DNA from: Nitrospirota bacterium
GTDB lineage: Bacteria; Nitrospinota; Nitrospinia; Nitrospinales; Nitrospinaceae
DNA length: 6,174 nucleotides
NCBI GenBank assembly: GCA_003229345.1
Contig: QIDN01000446.1
Coordinates: forward strand, 1 to 6,174
Reading direction: 5' to 3'
The notes under the pieces are model-generated. The model worked only from the letters and a program-made list of their open reading frames with translations. It did no database searches and was not told where the DNA came from. Within the stretch, counting starts at the first letter, position 1. Each line of letters opens with the position of its first letter. Position numbers and translations under genes: made by a program. Below, one piece after another: positions 6,103 through 6,174 of the stretch.

Positions 6103-6174
6103 CTACTTCTTGAACGCCACCAGCATTCCGGTTCCTTCGCCGAGCGGAATTCTGCGGAATTTATGAAAACCGGT
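6103..6174 (-). CDS. C-terminal fragment of a convergent gene, possibly an O-methyltransferase
   Basis: An open frame runs in from the window edge on the minus strand for 23 codons and ends at TAG (6105-6103). The peptide ends RRIPLGEGTGMLVAFKK. The P-L-G-(E/D)-G followed by a short hydrophobic strand and terminal basic residues resembles the C-terminal strand of class I O-methyltransferases of the caffeoyl-CoA/catechol type (family form PLGDGL...). With so little sequence this is only suggestive. The frame is plausible because it ends just 14 bp beyond bioC in a convergent layout and reads as ordinary protein. No clear terminator hairpin is visible in the 14-bp gap. Confidence 0.45.
   Translation of the reverse strand, partial: TGFHKFRRIPLGEGTGMLVAFKK

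Noticed and set aside
1..6174. CRISPR arrays, tRNA/rRNA genes, transposases, attachment sites
   Set aside because: No regularly spaced repeats, no cloverleaf-like sequence, no transposase or integrase motifs and no long inverted or direct repeats were seen on reading both strands.

Overview
The window is a chromosomal stretch from an unidentified bacterium. It is gene-dense, with tight spacings and overlapping genes, and has no phage, insertion-sequence, CRISPR or RNA-gene signature. Base composition looks balanced. The protein repertoire (biotin enzymes, a DUF1566 protein, a GAF histidine kinase) fits a free-living Gram-negative, perhaps a Nitrospinota or deltaproteobacterial-type lineage. 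That taxonomic guess is weak and comes from general resemblance only.

Layout. (1) Positions 1-230 hold the 3' end of a plus-strand class IV PLP aminotransferase (branched-chain aminotransferase / aminodeoxychorismate lyase type). (2) Positions 280-711 encode a small stand-alone DUF1566 (Lcl C-terminal-like) protein with a good ribosome binding site. (3) Positions 719-1111, minus strand, encode a 130-residue protein I do not recognise, convergent with the DUF1566 gene. (4) A 92-bp divergent intergenic region carries a good sigma-70-type promoter facing right and a possible extended -10 facing left. (5) Positions 1204-6088 form a four-gene plus-strand operon: bioF, a BioH-like alpha/beta hydrolase, a large DUF429-GAF-histidine kinase fusion, and bioC. 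The junctions are a 16-nt overlap, a 4-nt ATGA overlap and a 9-nt gap. (6) Positions 6103-6174, minus strand, hold the last 23 codons of a convergent gene.

How the genes work together. BioC methylates malonyl-ACP to disguise it as a fatty-acid primer. After two elongation rounds, a BioH-type esterase removes the methyl group from pimeloyl-ACP methyl ester. BioF then condenses pimeloyl-ACP with L-alanine to give 8-amino-7-oxononanoate (KAPA). The operon therefore encodes both gatekeeping enzymes of pimelate synthesis plus the first ring-assembly enzyme. bioA, bioD and bioB are not in the window.

The surprise is the third gene. A complete DUF429 (predicted RNase H-fold) domain is fused in frame to a GAF sensor and an apparently intact histidine kinase core, and it sits translationally coupled between the esterase gene and bioC. 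This is the main candidate for something undescribed.
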